A stretch of DNA of 64,000 bases, taken from assembly GCA_038030265.1 (NCBI GenBank), contig CM075942.1, positions 37,352,751 to 37,416,750 on the forward strand, given 5' to 3'. The position numbers and the translations under genes were made by a program. This document shows, piece after piece, positions 30,223 to 40,622 of this stretch; the first letter of the stretch is position 1, and the number at the start of each line of letters is the position of its first letter. Source of the DNA: Corythucha ciliata. Its lineage: Eukaryota; Arthropoda; Insecta; Hemiptera; Tingidae. The notes under the pieces were generated by a model. It was given only the letters and a program-made list of their open reading frames with translations, was not told the DNA's origin and did no database searches.

Positions 30223-32751
30223 AAGGGCAAGATATGGCCCGGACGGCGGACGGACAATTTTTTTTTTATTCCAGATTTGGATTCTACGCACTTTGAAACG
30301 TAAAACTACAAATTTTGAGGGGGGGGGGGTCAAACAAATTTTTTGCGATACGATTACAAAGACTTAAGCTCGGTGCACACGATGCATTTTTTGAAGCATG
30401 TTTACTTGCATGGTGAAAAAAAATAAATATGATCCCCATCAGTGACCGGATGTTTTTTAGAACAGGCAGGCCATCATGCTTCAAAAAAATGCATCGTGTG
30501 CACCGAGCTTTATTATTGAGAAATGATGAGTCAAAATTAAGAAAAACAAAAGAGTTACTCTTCGAAATTCGTTGTATTTATTTACAACTTCAACAATAAA
30601 AAAGCTACAAAAATATTTAACTAATTACAGGAAACTCAAATACGTACCTACTATTCATTGTTCACGCAAGGCATGCTACTGTGACACCGGCTATTGCATA
30701 ATTGTTTTTTTGCGAAACAGGCACATTTTTTAGTTTTACATTGCATTTTACCCGGCCTGCAACTACACTTTGCAAACCCTTGTCCGAATAACGATAATGT
30801 ATCATTTTTTTATTGATCTTGTCAATTGTCAATAGTCCATTCTTCGCAGGGATTGGACTTTCTGGTCCAAACCAACCTTTTATAATTCCCTTCTCGCAGG
30901 CCACCTATAAAACGAAGATTAATTTCAATTAACCAGTCGGAATACTTTAAGTAATGAAAAAATGTTGATTACCTGGAAAACGTCATTCTTTTTGTCGACG
31001 ATTACGCAGATTAAATTAGGTGAATCAGCAGGTCCCCTGTCGACTTTGGGTACTTGTAACATTGCACAGTCGCCTTCCTTAAAATCTGGCAGCCGATTAT
31101 TGGAAATTCGCACTATCTTGTCAGCAGCTACTTTAATTCTTTTGCGAGAATCCGCTCTTTCAATCATTATTGTGTTCTTTTGGTTACACAACTGGCACAA
31201 TATGTCACTGTCATCGCAACTGCGGGAAGGTGCACAAGAAAAATGGAAGCATCCACAACAGTCAACGCACCAAAGACTGTCTTGGCTTTTCGTTATTTCT
31301 TCAGTACAAATACAACACAGAGTATTAGCGGGAAGTTCCATTTCCTCATCCACTTGCGCACTGTTAGAAACTTCACCATCGTCGGAAAGAGCGTTGTTGT
31401 CACCCACGTCGTTTTTGTGCGTCACCAATTCTTCTTCAATCGCATGTTGATGATCCAATGCATCTAAGTCCTCTTCACTCGTCATCTTTTTTGCTATTGC
31501 GGAGGGAATATCTGTCGACGTCAGCCCAATTTTAGGGTCAAATCCAAACAGCGCCTTATACAGGCAACGGTTAATTATTCGGTGATGGGAAGAATTTTTG
31601 GCCAATTCTTTGACGACGTGTCCTTCATCCAAGCTCTTAGCATTGCTTCGATGTCCTGGTTACTCCTTTCAACACTTCCTTGGCTCTGAGGACGCCTGGG
31701 ATGTCCACGAACAATTACACATTCAGGCCAAAGTTCAAGTAATTCATCGATCACTTTATTGACGAACGCTCTGCCGTTGTCGCTTTGTAATATTTTCGGG
31801 GCACCGATCAGCAGGAATATTTTCAATAGTTCTTTAGCAACTTCTTCAGCTCTTTTGCTAACCAATGGACGCAGAATTACGAATTTTGTAGTGTGGTCCT
31901 GATAATTCAAAATCCATTTGTATGGACCATCCGGCAGAGCCTGGAAATCGATGAGATCTACTTGGCCTCTCTCCGCGAAATCTTTCGACAAAATAGGCCG
32001 CACGACTACTTTTCTATTCATCGGTTTTTTTTCGTTACATGTTCTGCAAAATGAAGTGAAAATATCTATTGGTGGCCGAGGTATGTAGTACTTGGACTCC
32101 AGTGCATGTATCATCTTTGATCGTCCACCATGTCCAGTTTTGTTCACGTGGCAGTCTAGGAGAACATCGAAGAGGTCTTCATAAGCTACAATGTACCTTA
32201 TGCCGTCGTTCCTTGAACTGCCAAAGGAATTTATCTCAATTTTTTTAATCAAGTGGGACGTGTCCCCGACAGTGTCCACGTCGTAAGTGTTAATCAGATG
32301 GTATTCCCTCCTTTCCTTGCTTTTCCTGAAACAACATAATACATAATGTAGGTATTTCATTTCAACAAACTCACTCGAAACACACATCAATCCATATTAA
32401 CTTACTCTTTTTGTTTCACTCTTAATTTGATCAATCACTCCGGCCACTTGAGACTTACTGAAGGGTTTTTTATTTGGTTTTCCCGCGTAATATCTGTCGA
32501 GTTCCTCGTAAAAATTCAGGTGGTCCACCATAATTTCTTATTTTTTACTTAGTATTACGAAAAGAACGCACAATTAACATCAAATAACTGAATTCAATAA
32601 AGAGATCAGCCGCCGCGCCGGTCGTTATCAAACTCAATGATAACACTACCGGCCGAAGTATTACAGCAAAAGACTATTCGTCTTTGGCATTTCATGAAAT
32701 GATCAGGAGGAGTTGGTCACATGGTGTAATGCTCATGTATTTCATTAAGTG
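30223..32751 (-). mobile_element. Right arm of the twin-integrase palindrome
   Basis: Mirror of 26,893-29,422. On its outer side the element sequence continues past the arm: further copies of the CATTTCATGAAATG repeat at 32,767-32,868 and about 330 bases more to the insert end at 33,195. The right side is thus the more complete terminus. Confidence 0.85.
30662..32531 (-). pseudogene. Ginger/KRBA2-like integrase gene, right copy
   Basis: Exons mirror the left copy: 32,531-32,406, about 32,316-30,973 and 30,904-30,662. It carries the same HHCC finger, rve core with the D, D, E residues, PHD-type finger and final domain. It also has the same frame change near 31,580, so the damage came before the inverted duplication. 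It starts 165 bases inside the outer repeat cluster. Products would be retained in the nucleus and act on element ends if functional; the frame change argues against function. Confidence 0.85.
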
Positions 32752-32868
32752 CCCAGATAAAGAAGGCATTTCATGAAATGACCAAGATTTCTGGTCAGAT
32801 GGTGTTTTAACCTGACTATCACACGTAGAGCGCGCATTTCATGAAATGACTGGTCATTTCATGAAATG
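32688..32868. repeat. Cluster of CATTTCATGAAATG palindromes
   Basis: Four copies at 32,688, 32,767, 32,835 and 32,855. The first two lie in similar contexts about 79 bases apart (GGCATTTCATGAAATGAYCA, then TGGTCA and ATGGTGT), so they are units of a short tandem array that straddles the palindrome edge. This is the arrangement of subterminal binding sites or LTR enhancer repeats. Confidence 0.7.
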
Positions 32869-32966
32869 CCAAATTACAGCATGTGGCTACGACATTTCGA
32901 TACCGTCGCCGACAACCACCGTCGTGTCTCCTCGGCCGCCTTAGTGCGGCATCGCGTTTTCGAACA

Positions 32967-33004
32967 TATAAAAGCTAATATTGAAGTGAGTTTGGTTCGT
33001 CACT
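32967..33004 (+). promoter_or_regulatory. Possible outward promoter (TATA and initiator)
   Basis: TATAAAAG at 32,967-32,974 is followed about 30 bases later by TCACT at 33,000-33,004, a fit to the arthropod initiator TCAKT; AATAAA follows at 33,107. It points rightward out of the insert toward the gypsy half. It may be the promoter of an LTR whose end is CACAACA at 33,195. Confidence 0.4.
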
Positions 33005-33199
33005 AATTATTTGTGTCTTTGTTCCAGAATTTTAATTAATCAATATTTTCATTACCAGCTCCTTTCCAAGCAGTCCATTAATCCTTCAGATCTTCAAAAT
33101 TGTCAATAAATAACTATTTTCTCAAGATCCTCCGGAATAATTTTTTTTTTCTATTCTTTTTTTTTTGTATTTCCTTGATTTTTATCTACACAACACAAG

Positions 33200-33945
33200 T
33201 AATACAAGATTTCAGAGATTTTTCCGTTAACTGGTCCATTTTCTGGAACCAAACTTTACTTCTTAGCAACTCCTTTGTTTTATCGATTCCTTGATGTCCT
33301 TTGTGAGCTAGTTTAATAATTCTGTTAATAATAATTAATAAATTAATAAAATAAAATAAATTAATAAAATAATAATGATAATTCTGTTAGTTTAATAATT
33401 CCACAGGAATTACAATTCGATTACCCCTCAGTACATTGCCATAGGATGTGATACTGAATTCGAATTTCAATCGCTTGAAAATTTGTAGGTCAGAGTCTTC
33501 CCAAAGAGAAAGATCAGGAGAACCTAGAGCTTGTTTTAGTTTCACAAGAACGGGGTCATTTTGGGTACTTTTCCTGATTTCATCTCTTGAAATGTTCTTG
33601 GGGAGGGTCGCATTTACCAATAAATTGATCACTTCTTCGTCGTCTGCATCAGTAATAGATTTGTTAGGGTGTCTCGAAAAATAATCTGAAGGATTAAAAC
33701 GAACAGGGGTATGAACAATTGAAAAATTATATCCCTGCAAACGAAGGCACAATCTCTCCAACCTTGCAGAGACTAAGAGTTTCGCGTTAGTTAATAAACT
33801 AATAAGTGGTTTGTGGTCAGTATGTATGGTGAAGCAACTGCCAATGAGATAATTTTTATAATGTTCAACGCCCCAAACGACTGACAAGAGCTCTTTCTCA
33901 ATTTGTGAGTACTTCTTTTGAATATGATTATAAGAGTAGTGCTAG
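33200..33945 (-). pseudogene. gypsy-type RNase H and integrase zinc-finger part
   Basis: Minus strand: YSQIEKELLSVVWGVEHYK, TIHTDHKPLISLL and the RNase H tail, a linker with FNPSDYFSRHP, then the integrase HHCC finger start (KLAHKGHQGIDKTKELL) up to its Cys residues at 33,200. The reverse transcriptase and gag parts are missing: sequence becomes unrelated above about 33,945. A short AT-rich expansion near 33,330-33,400 interrupts it. It pairs with 18,575-19,674 as the other half of one interrupted element. Confidence 0.85.
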
Positions 33946-34445
33946 CGCAAGTTATGAAGGAAAATACCCGAAAAAACATGATTTTTTCTATACTTAAAAA
34001 AATTGTATCATCATTTTCTCTCGTCGTACGCAGTTTTTTGTGCTGAACTGAATGAGCCGTAGTCGGGATCGCTAGTAACAATACTTTACGGCAAACATCT
34101 CCAGCGTTTTTAAGGGATTTGTTCTTATATCTGTGGGCGTATCTCAGAAAGTAGTGACCCCAGCCATCCCTGCAAACGCTCATTCGATTCAGCTAAAAAA
34201 ACTACGTAAGATCAGAGAATATGGTTAGTCCGGCCCAAAATCGTGGTACACATTTTCATAGCACAACAAAGTATCGGGAAAAACTCGAATATTGGTCGCA
34301 CAGAAACGAGTCTCCATGCAATCGATTCAGCGCCAAAAACTACTTCTGAAATCACATCTACGTCAATTGTATTACTAAACGTTGGACGTGAGGATTTTTT
34401 GGGAATATTCAAGCCAAAAACCAAGTTTTTTTGGCACGTCGTAAA
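33946..34445. other. No gene recognised
   Basis: Sequence between the gypsy remnant and a C-family repeat. No domain, repeat partner or terminal structure was seen; it may be the upstream part of the C-family repeat. Confidence 0.35.
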
Positions 34446-34733
34446 TCAAAACCTAATCGTCGCACGGACTTGTGTTAATTTTTATCGACTCTGCACACAA
34501 AACTACATAGGATAAGACACCCCGTTCGGGCAAATTTCTTCACCCCTTATAGCGATGAGTAGGCCAACATCTACCCTCCCTTGAAAGGATGTTTGCCACT
34601 CAGAATCGTTGAGGACTCTTCGAATCCCGGAAGTATGCATCAAAAGGATTTTTTAAAGCCAAATTTGAAGTTGGGCCGAATTTTGCCGCTATTCTGCCTT
34701 TTTTAAGCTTTTTTTCCTGTACTACCTTAAAAA
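34446..34733 (+). repeat. C-family dispersed repeat, copy 1
   Basis: It matches 51,350-51,635 across blocks AATCGTCGCACGGACTTGTG, CACACAAAACTACATAGG, GACACCCCGTTCGGGCAAAT, CTACCCTCCCTT and TTTTGCCGCTATTCTGCCTT. Divergence is about 10-15 percent by eye. No coding frame is shared. Its edges and class are unknown. Confidence 0.7.
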
Positions 34734-34914
34734 CATGCAAATTCAGGTCAACGAAACTCAGCCTGGTCAAAGTTGGTTCAACTATTCGTGTTAGCATACT
34801 ATGGGTCGTTATTGGCAACTAATCACGATTAACTTTAAACGAGATCAATTTTGTTGGTGAAAATGGGCCTAAGTTGGAAAACCCCATTATTTTCCCCCTT
34901 TTTTTCCATTTTTT

Positions 34915-35712
34915 AGTGCATTTCATTCTGAAAAATGCACTATTGGTCTCGTCGTGATGGTGGCAAACATGGGTCATGTCATGTTTTTTTCACGTTTCAG
35001 AACCTCTAGAACACGAATTCAGTGGTCTCCAGGATTCATATATATATATATAATATTATGGCCGTTTTCTTGTTAGCACGATAACTCTCGAAGAAATCAA
35101 TTTAGCGGAACGCGCTTTGGCACAAAAATCAGTAGTCATAAGACCCCGGCCGGTATTGCATTTGGGCCAAATCGGTCATGGTGGAGGGGGGGGGGAATAG
35201 AATGGTAAAAAAATCACTATAAATCACCAGTTGATTCTAGAAGCATTATATTCGGTACGTATACTCCATGTTATAGTAGCCTTTGATTCCCATTTTAATT
35301 TTTCGAAAAAGTCAAGGTGGTGGGGGTGGTCCTTCTGGTGTGGAAGTGTAAAAATAGCGTTGAACTTCACTAGTTCATCTTAGCGGTCTAAAATTCGACT
35401 CAATAATTTAATGTAACGAAAGCCCTGGGTTCCATTGAGATTTCTCGAAAACTTTGATGGGGGGGGGGTGAATGGGGGATGAAATTTTTAAAAAAATCGC
35501 TTAAATTCACACGTTTAGGTATTATAAAATACGGCACAAAAATTTAATATAACAAAGCCCTTGGAAAACTACCGAAACTTATCGACATTTTTGAAGAGAG
35601 GGTGGTGAAAATAGAGGAAGAAGTTCGGCTTAATGAAACAAATTATGGTATCAAAATTATTACTTATGGGACGGCTTAGGGTATCCGTACACGTACTTAA
35701 TGAAATTTTTTT
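34915..35712 (+). repeat. A-family terminal-hairpin repeat, copy 2
   Basis: It begins AGTGCATTTCATTCTGAAAA like copies 1 and 3 and keeps TTGTTAGCACGATAACTCTC once. Its second half (from about 35,340) matches copy 3 and not copy 1. The 3' hairpin region is lost: the copy fades after GGCTTAGGGTATCCGT and TGAAATTTTT. Confidence 0.7.
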
Positions 35713-35760
35713 TTTCTTTCTTTCAAAATCGAGTGTTATTCTTTTATCCAAGCGTCATTC

Positions 35761-36701
35761 CTCTAAAACAGTGGTTCTCAACCTTTTTAGATCGGCCGCC
35801 CCCCTAGGATCAAATAACAATTTCACCGCCCTCTTACCAAAATTTCGTAATTGTTGTGGGTTTTCGGGGGTGGGGGTATTTTGCGGCGTTTTTCGTGAAA
35901 TAACAATAGCAGGCATATTTTTATGGAGAAATGGGTGAACAAACTAAGCAAGCGATAGTGAGACCGCAGCAGTTGATGCCATAAAAAAAACAAAAAAAAC
36001 AAACAAACAAACAAAAACAAAACAAACAAAGAAACAAAACAAAACGATAGTGAGACTAAATCGGTAGGATGGTTGAACTTGATGGTGCACTAGCACCATC
36101 AATCACTATCACTAGCACCGATAAGGCTCTATTAGTTCTTACGAGTACTGACAGTCGGCCATATTTGGTCCCCCCTCCACATAGTGATCAAATAGATTTG
36201 ATATCTCTCATTCGCTGCTCCGGTCATGTAGGTTACGCTCACCAGCCAATCACACGTCCTCCCCTCACTAAAGGACCAAATATGGCGGGTATTGTCAGTA
36301 CCTGTGTGTAACTATAGGTTCTCTAGCACTGATCAGCACTAGCACTAGCTAATAAATGCTGTGGCGTGAAAGTGGAGGAGTCTATGAACTGCTTGGACAG
36401 TAGGATCGGATCATGCGATCAAAGTTGGGCGCTGAGTGTTGTTTCTCTTTTTCTTCACCTCTCGTTCTTCAATACCCTTTTGCTTTCGCGCTACTTATGT
36501 TTTATGTAACGTGGACCGGGAGGTTGGCCTCTTCTATCGCCTAATCAAGCACGGGCGCATGAAGCATGCTCATCGTCCCCCGACCACCTGAGGCACCCTC
36601 ACCGGCCCCCTACTGCTCTACAACTGTTCACCGCACCGCAGCAGCCTTTCACTGCCCCCAAGGAGGCGATATCGCCCCCGATGAGAACCACTGCTCTAAA
36701 G
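35761..36701. mobile_element. 925-bp hAT MITE with 8-bp target duplication
   Basis: CTCTAAAA at 35,761-35,768 and CTCTAAAG at 36,694-36,701 flank an element starting CAGTGGTTCTCAACC and ending GATGAGAACCACTG. These ends are a hallmark of hAT transposons, and the 8-bp duplication fits. There is no transposase. An A/C-rich microsatellite lies at about 35,980-36,045, and a nested inverted repeat (GTACTGACAGTCGGCCATAT against ATATGGCGGGTATTGTCAGT) lies at about 36,141-36,301. Confidence 0.85.
36141..36301. mobile_element. Nested MITE inside the hAT MITE
   Basis: Imperfect TIRs of about 28 bases (GTACTGACAGTCGGCCATAT...) enclose about 105 bases with no coding potential. A degraded relative (AGGGACCAAAAATGGCGGTT) appears near 40,723. 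The family is unknown. Confidence 0.55.
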
Positions 36702-37125
36702 CCACATAAAGAGAATGAGACCAAACGATAGACAGTAACGAATATGTAACAGGATAAAGAAAGCTACTGCATCTCCTACAGAGCGAGTCTCACTTCTGAA
36801 GGCGGCTACACACTATCGTGTTATGTCATAAACGAAACACGAAACATAAAAAAAATGTTTCGGCTTGTTTCGCCATTCATGTTTCCTTTTATGAATCTAC
36901 AACGTAGCCACCTGTACACACTAGGGGATTGTTACCCCGAAACATTTCAACTGCGGATACTAAAATGTGCCTCGCGAAACAGACGATCAGCACTCAGAAA
37001 CCTTCGATATGTCGGACGATGAAGCAAAAGCTACAGTGGCTTACACACTCGCGAACCGTGCATTTGTTGCAGAAACAACATTTTCTTGAAAACCTTTAAA
37101 CTAAAAATAGTTTATTATATATCGA

Positions 37126-37222
37126 GGGAGTAAAGTTGTGGTTTATTTTCTGAGAGACAAGTTTATCAGCCCGAGCGAAGCGAGGGCTGTAATGTCTCTA
37201 GGAAAATAAACGGATTTACTCC
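37126..37222. repeat. Hairpin around GGAGTAAA...TTTACTCC
   Basis: Inverted arms (GGAGTAAA, TTTATTTTC, GAGAGACA and their complements) close on CCCGAGCGAAGCGAGGG. It is possibly a short MITE within the larger TIR element. Confidence 0.5.
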
Positions 37223-37778
37223 AAAGTTATATACATAGCTTTATTTACAACCGGAAAAGCGGAATAAATGGAAATTCCGAGATTATAATTAGGAAAGCGG
37301 GTGCGCATCAGAACAGTTAGAGTTATCTCGCTGCTCGTAGTAATATGTACATCGCTCAACTGCTCAAGTGAAGGAGGTTTGAATTGATAGAAGGGCGGTG
37401 TGATTGTTGTGGTTGAATCGTTCGCAAGACAACAGAAAATATATTTGTACGTTGAATTAAAAAGAACGCAGTATTATTTGTCTCTCCACTTTCGTTTTAT
37501 TATAGCAAAACAATAGTTTTCGGTCTATAGGTTCTCGGCCATTATCAATGCTTAACTCATCGTCACACTATTAGTAAAACACATTAAATGTACACAAACA
37601 ATATAAAAACATATTAACGACTTAAGACGAAAATAAAATAAAAATAAATAAATAAAATAAAACACAAACAAAGACTTTACTAGACACGTACCTTTGGTAA
37701 AAAAATCAGTAGGGTTAATGCCTACCTCGTCAAAAAACGATTTCAAATCTATACTAATCTATCGAGACCAATCCTGCC

Positions 37779-38056
37779 TTACCTTCCTTGTAGCATGGAA
37801 CTAATGAGGAGAGGAGGGGAGGGATTGATTGGTGGGATGTGCCTTACAACCGATAAAAGTGGGGAATTAACAGCCTCGGCTCTCTCGTTAATGCAGGCTG
37901 AGGTACTGGTGGAAAGCTCCTTCGCGATGTAAAAACTCTCCAACGCATCCAATTGACGGCCTGTTCCTACAGCGAGCAGCTGTATTTTGTGGTCCGCCTG
38001 TAACCCACAAGTCGAAATGTGTTGAAAGAACCTCGAGTCGCTCCTCCGTAGATGTT
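37779..38056 (-). pseudogene. Inverted partial copy of the GIY-YIG end
   Basis: Minus-strand reading repeats LRRSDSRFFQHISTCGLQAD through SSMLQGR with a few substitutions and a 2-codon loss near KEGTG. This is part of the inverted terminal copy, not a separate gene. Confidence 0.85.
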
Positions 38057-38064
38057 GCGACAAA

Positions 38065-38920
38065 CGTAGATATGAAATGCACTAAACCCATTAATAGGAC
38101 AAGAACTTGTGGATTTCTTTAACCTATGTCTACGACAAAGCTATCTGCAGTTCAACGGGAACTTCTTCAGTCAACGACAAGGTTTGAGTATGGGGTCGCC
38201 AATCTCGCCATTGTGCGCTGAAGTTGTCATGGAGGCGTTCGAGAGAGAACACGTTATGAGTGATAGGAACCCATATAGAGACAAGTTAATTTATTGGGGA
38301 GGTACGTCGATGACGTCATGGCCATATGGAAGGGGCCAGAGATTGAAGTCACTGCCTTTTTGGGATACCTCAATTCATGTTTTGGTTGGCTTCAATTCAC
38401 GTCGGAAAAAGAAGAGGATAGAAGGCTTGACTTTTTGGACCTCACGATAGAACGCGAAGAATCAGGAGTGAGGTTCAAGGTGTTTAGGAAACCGACAGCG
38501 ACGGACATCGTCATCCCGACGGACTCAAGTCACCACCCGCGCCATAAGATGGCGGCGTTTCATTATATGGCGAATCGTTTACTCTCGGTTCCAATGAGTC
38601 AGGGAGACTTCATGGAGGAGGTTGACAACATAGAGGAGATAGCTGTGGCCAACGGGTTTGATCCTTCGACTGTACTCGGCATAATAAGAAGCAGAGAAGA
38701 AAAGAAATTGAGAGGAGACATTTATCCTTCAGTTAACACGCCATTAGAAAAGAAAGAATGGGTGACTCTACCATACCTTGGGAAGATCTCTCTAGGCGTT
38801 GAAAAAGTGCTGAAGAGAAATGGAGTGGCGGTAGCCTTTAAAAACAGCAGGACACTTAAGTCGATTCTCTCGAAAGGGAAGGACAGGACAGAAGTGGCGG
38901 ACTGCAGCGGAGTGTACAGG
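38065..38920 (+). pseudogene. Penelope-like reverse transcriptase (C-terminal two thirds)
   Basis: It starts inside the palm: LCLRQSYLQFNGNFFSQRQG with motif B GLSMGSPISPLCAEVVMEAF, then a 1-base insertion near 38,302, then motif C RYVDDVMAIWKG with intact YVDD. Then FLDLTIEREESGVRFKVFRK, PTATDIVIPTDSSHHP, a long connector and SKGKDRTEVADCSGVYR, where the insertion starts. Motif A and everything upstream are missing, replaced by the inverted end. It would have acted with the GIY-YIG domain at 39,981 in target-primed reverse transcription; now inactive. Confidence 0.9.
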
Positions 38921-39980
38921 TCGGTGGGGGGAAACGTATGGGGCACGAACTTCCACTGCCGAGCTCGTTACTTCAGGGCGGTATTCGTACCTACCCTGCT
39001 GTACGGTGCAACGTGGTGGTGGCACCGGCCCACGAGGGCGAAGGTCCTCAGCTTGCAGCGGCAGGCCTTGGTAAGGGTGACCATGGCGTACCGGACTGTC
39101 AGTTCCGACGCGCTTCAGGTGCTGGCGGGGATACCTCCTGCGGACCTCCTGCTCGACGCATGGGTTCACGGGCGCCGCCTGGTTCAGGGAAACTTGGACT
39201 GGGTACGGTGCCGTGAAGATTGGGCAGAGCGCCTCGGTCTCTTGGCCGAGGAGTGGGGGGCCGCATGGGGCCTCCGCCTCCTTGACGACCTAGTCGTTGA
39301 GGCTTGGCAGGCGCGTTGGACTTACAGTTCAACGGGTAGGCGTACATTCGGGTTCGTGCCCGACGTTCGGACGAGACTGGCAGCGGCCAAGTGGTTCACC
39401 CTTGAGCACGCTGCCATGCAAATTCTGACTGGACACGGCTCGTTTAACGCCAAGTTGTGGTTCTTCCGGCGGCGGGACTCTCCAACATGCCCTTGTGGTG
39501 TCGAGGAGGAGACCGCCGACCATGTGCTTCGTCGCTGCAGCCTCCACGGGGATCTGCGGCGGGCGACATGGGGGAGTGGAGGCCCGCCGGAAGACTCGGC
39601 TCTTGTCCGAGACCGGCGGGCGTATGGCCGCCTCCTGGCCTTCTCCCGCTCCTGGCTGGAGCGAAGAGGGCTGGGACCGGCCATGCTTGAGTAGGGTTCC
39701 CTTCTAGGGCAACCCAGGCAGGGTTCTCTTCCCTGTCCGGTTTCGGTCCATGGCGGAAGCCAGCATCCTCAGCTCAAACGACCCACCTCCGCGTGGTCTC
39801 TCTCGGGCGCGGCTGGCTGGCCAGCAGCCGTGGCTAACGGGTTGAGCTGAGCGATGGGACCGACTCTGTTGCGGTATCCGGGCCAAAGATGGGGTACAGG
39901 CCAGGTAAAGGCCTGCAAAAAGGTCTAGGTACTGGCCACATCTTAAGGAGTTCCGCAGAGAGAGAGAGGGAGTGTACAGG
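38909..39980 (+). mobile_element. 5'-truncated R1-type non-LTR retrotransposon with 12-bp duplication
   Basis: GGAGTGTACAGG at 38,909-38,920 is repeated at 39,969-39,980, so the insert is 38,921-39,968. It codes for the end of a non-LTR ORF2 in one frame: FVPTLLYGATWWWH, a region rich in Leu and Arg, LTGHGSFNAKLWFF and a CCHC-type knuckle CPCGVEEETADHVLRRC, with stop TAG at 39,692. This tail with the late Cys/His motif is typical of R1/LOA-type elements. A 3' untranslated region of about 275 bases ends in an AG-repeat tail and no poly(A). Its GC content is clearly above that of the surroundings. Confidence 0.9.
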
Positions 39981-40337
39981 CTAGAATGTGGGGCGTGCAA
40001 TGGCGGGGCGTGCTATATTGGTAAGACAGGCCGCCAACTCCGTACTCGAGTTAAGGAACATTTACGGAGGAGCGACTCGAGGTTCTTCGAACACATTTCG
40101 ACGTGTGGGTTACAGGCGGACCACAAAATACAGCTGCTCGCGAAAGAAGGAACAGGCCGTCAATTGGATGCGTTGGAAAGTTTTTACATCGCGAAGGAGC
40201 TTTCCACCAATACCTCAGCCTGCATTAACGAGAGAGCCGAGGCTGTTAATTCCCCACTTTTATCGGTTATAAGGCACATCCCACCAATCAATCCCTCCCC
40301 TCATCTCCTCATTAGTTCCATGCTACAAGGAAGGTAA
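39981..40337 (+). pseudogene. GIY-YIG endonuclease of the Penelope-like element
   Basis: After the R1 insertion the frame continues with ECGACNGGACYIGKTGRQLR (the GIY-YIG core in its Penelope form), RVKEHLRRSDSRFFEHISTC, HKIQLLAKEG and ESFYIAKELSTNTS, ending at 40,335 after SSMLQGR. Key residues visible are the Tyr of YIG, the Arg of TRVKEH and the Glu of LESFYI. Zinc-binding Cys pairs precede the core. It nicks DNA for priming. It is fused downstream of the reverse transcriptase in intact elements. Confidence 0.9.
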
Positions 40338-40565
40338 GGCAGGATTGGTCACGGTAGATTAGTATAGATTTGAAATCGTTTTTTGACGAGGTAGGCTTTA
40401 ACCCTACTGATTTTTTTACCAAAGGTACGTGTCTAGTCAAGTCTTTGTTTTTGTTTTATTTTATTTATTTATTTTTATTTTATTATATTTTCGTCTTAAG
40501 CCGTTATTATGTTTTTATATTGTTTGTGTACATTTAATGTGTTTTACTAATAGGGTGACGATGAG

Positions 40566-40622
40566 TTAAGCATTGATAATGGCCGAGAACCTATAGGCCG
40601 AAAACTATAGTTTTGCTATAAT
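40566..40622 (+). other. Hammerhead-like hairpin at the Penelope end
   Basis: TTAAGCA, TTGATAA, then hairpin TGGCC-GAGAACCTATA-GGCC, then GAAA, short hairpin AAC-TATA-GTT and TGCTATAA, which can pair back with TTAAGCA. The layout follows a type I hammerhead ribozyme, known from Penelope-like elements, but the core reads TTGATAA where CTGANGA is required, and stem II is offset by one base. It is likely a decayed ribozyme. The inverted copy lies at about 37,499-37,555. Confidence 0.45.

Larger units (their letters stand above)
19679..33195. mobile_element. 13.5-kb insertion splitting the gypsy integrase
   Basis: The gypsy integrase stops at 19,678 and resumes at 33,196; CAAG flanks both sides (19,675-19,678 and 33,196-33,199). 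The insert starts G-TGTTATG and ends CACAACA. TGTTA...CAACA ends plus a 4-bp duplication fit Ginger1-type DNA transposons (TGTNR...YNACA), and the insert carries integrase genes of that type. The alternative is an LTR element or solo LTR later filled by other insertions: the right 440 bases have a TATA box, an initiator and AATAAA. The insert holds the MULE gene, several nested elements and the twin-integrase palindrome. The junction is firm; the class of the outermost element is open. Confidence 0.75.

Noticed and set aside
19679..33195. Simple two-LTR retrotransposon with LTRs at both ends
   Set aside because: The left 400 bases do not match the right 440 bases beyond the first few terminal bases, so two LTRs are not supported; a solo or Ginger-type reading stays open.
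33100..33294. 64-codon plus-strand frame rich in Phe
   Set aside because: Low-complexity T run crossing the insert boundary.
38722..39684. Several long frames on the minus strand and in other plus frames
   Set aside because: They overlap the Penelope and R1-type coding sequence in GC-rich DNA and have no domains; shadows of the real frame.
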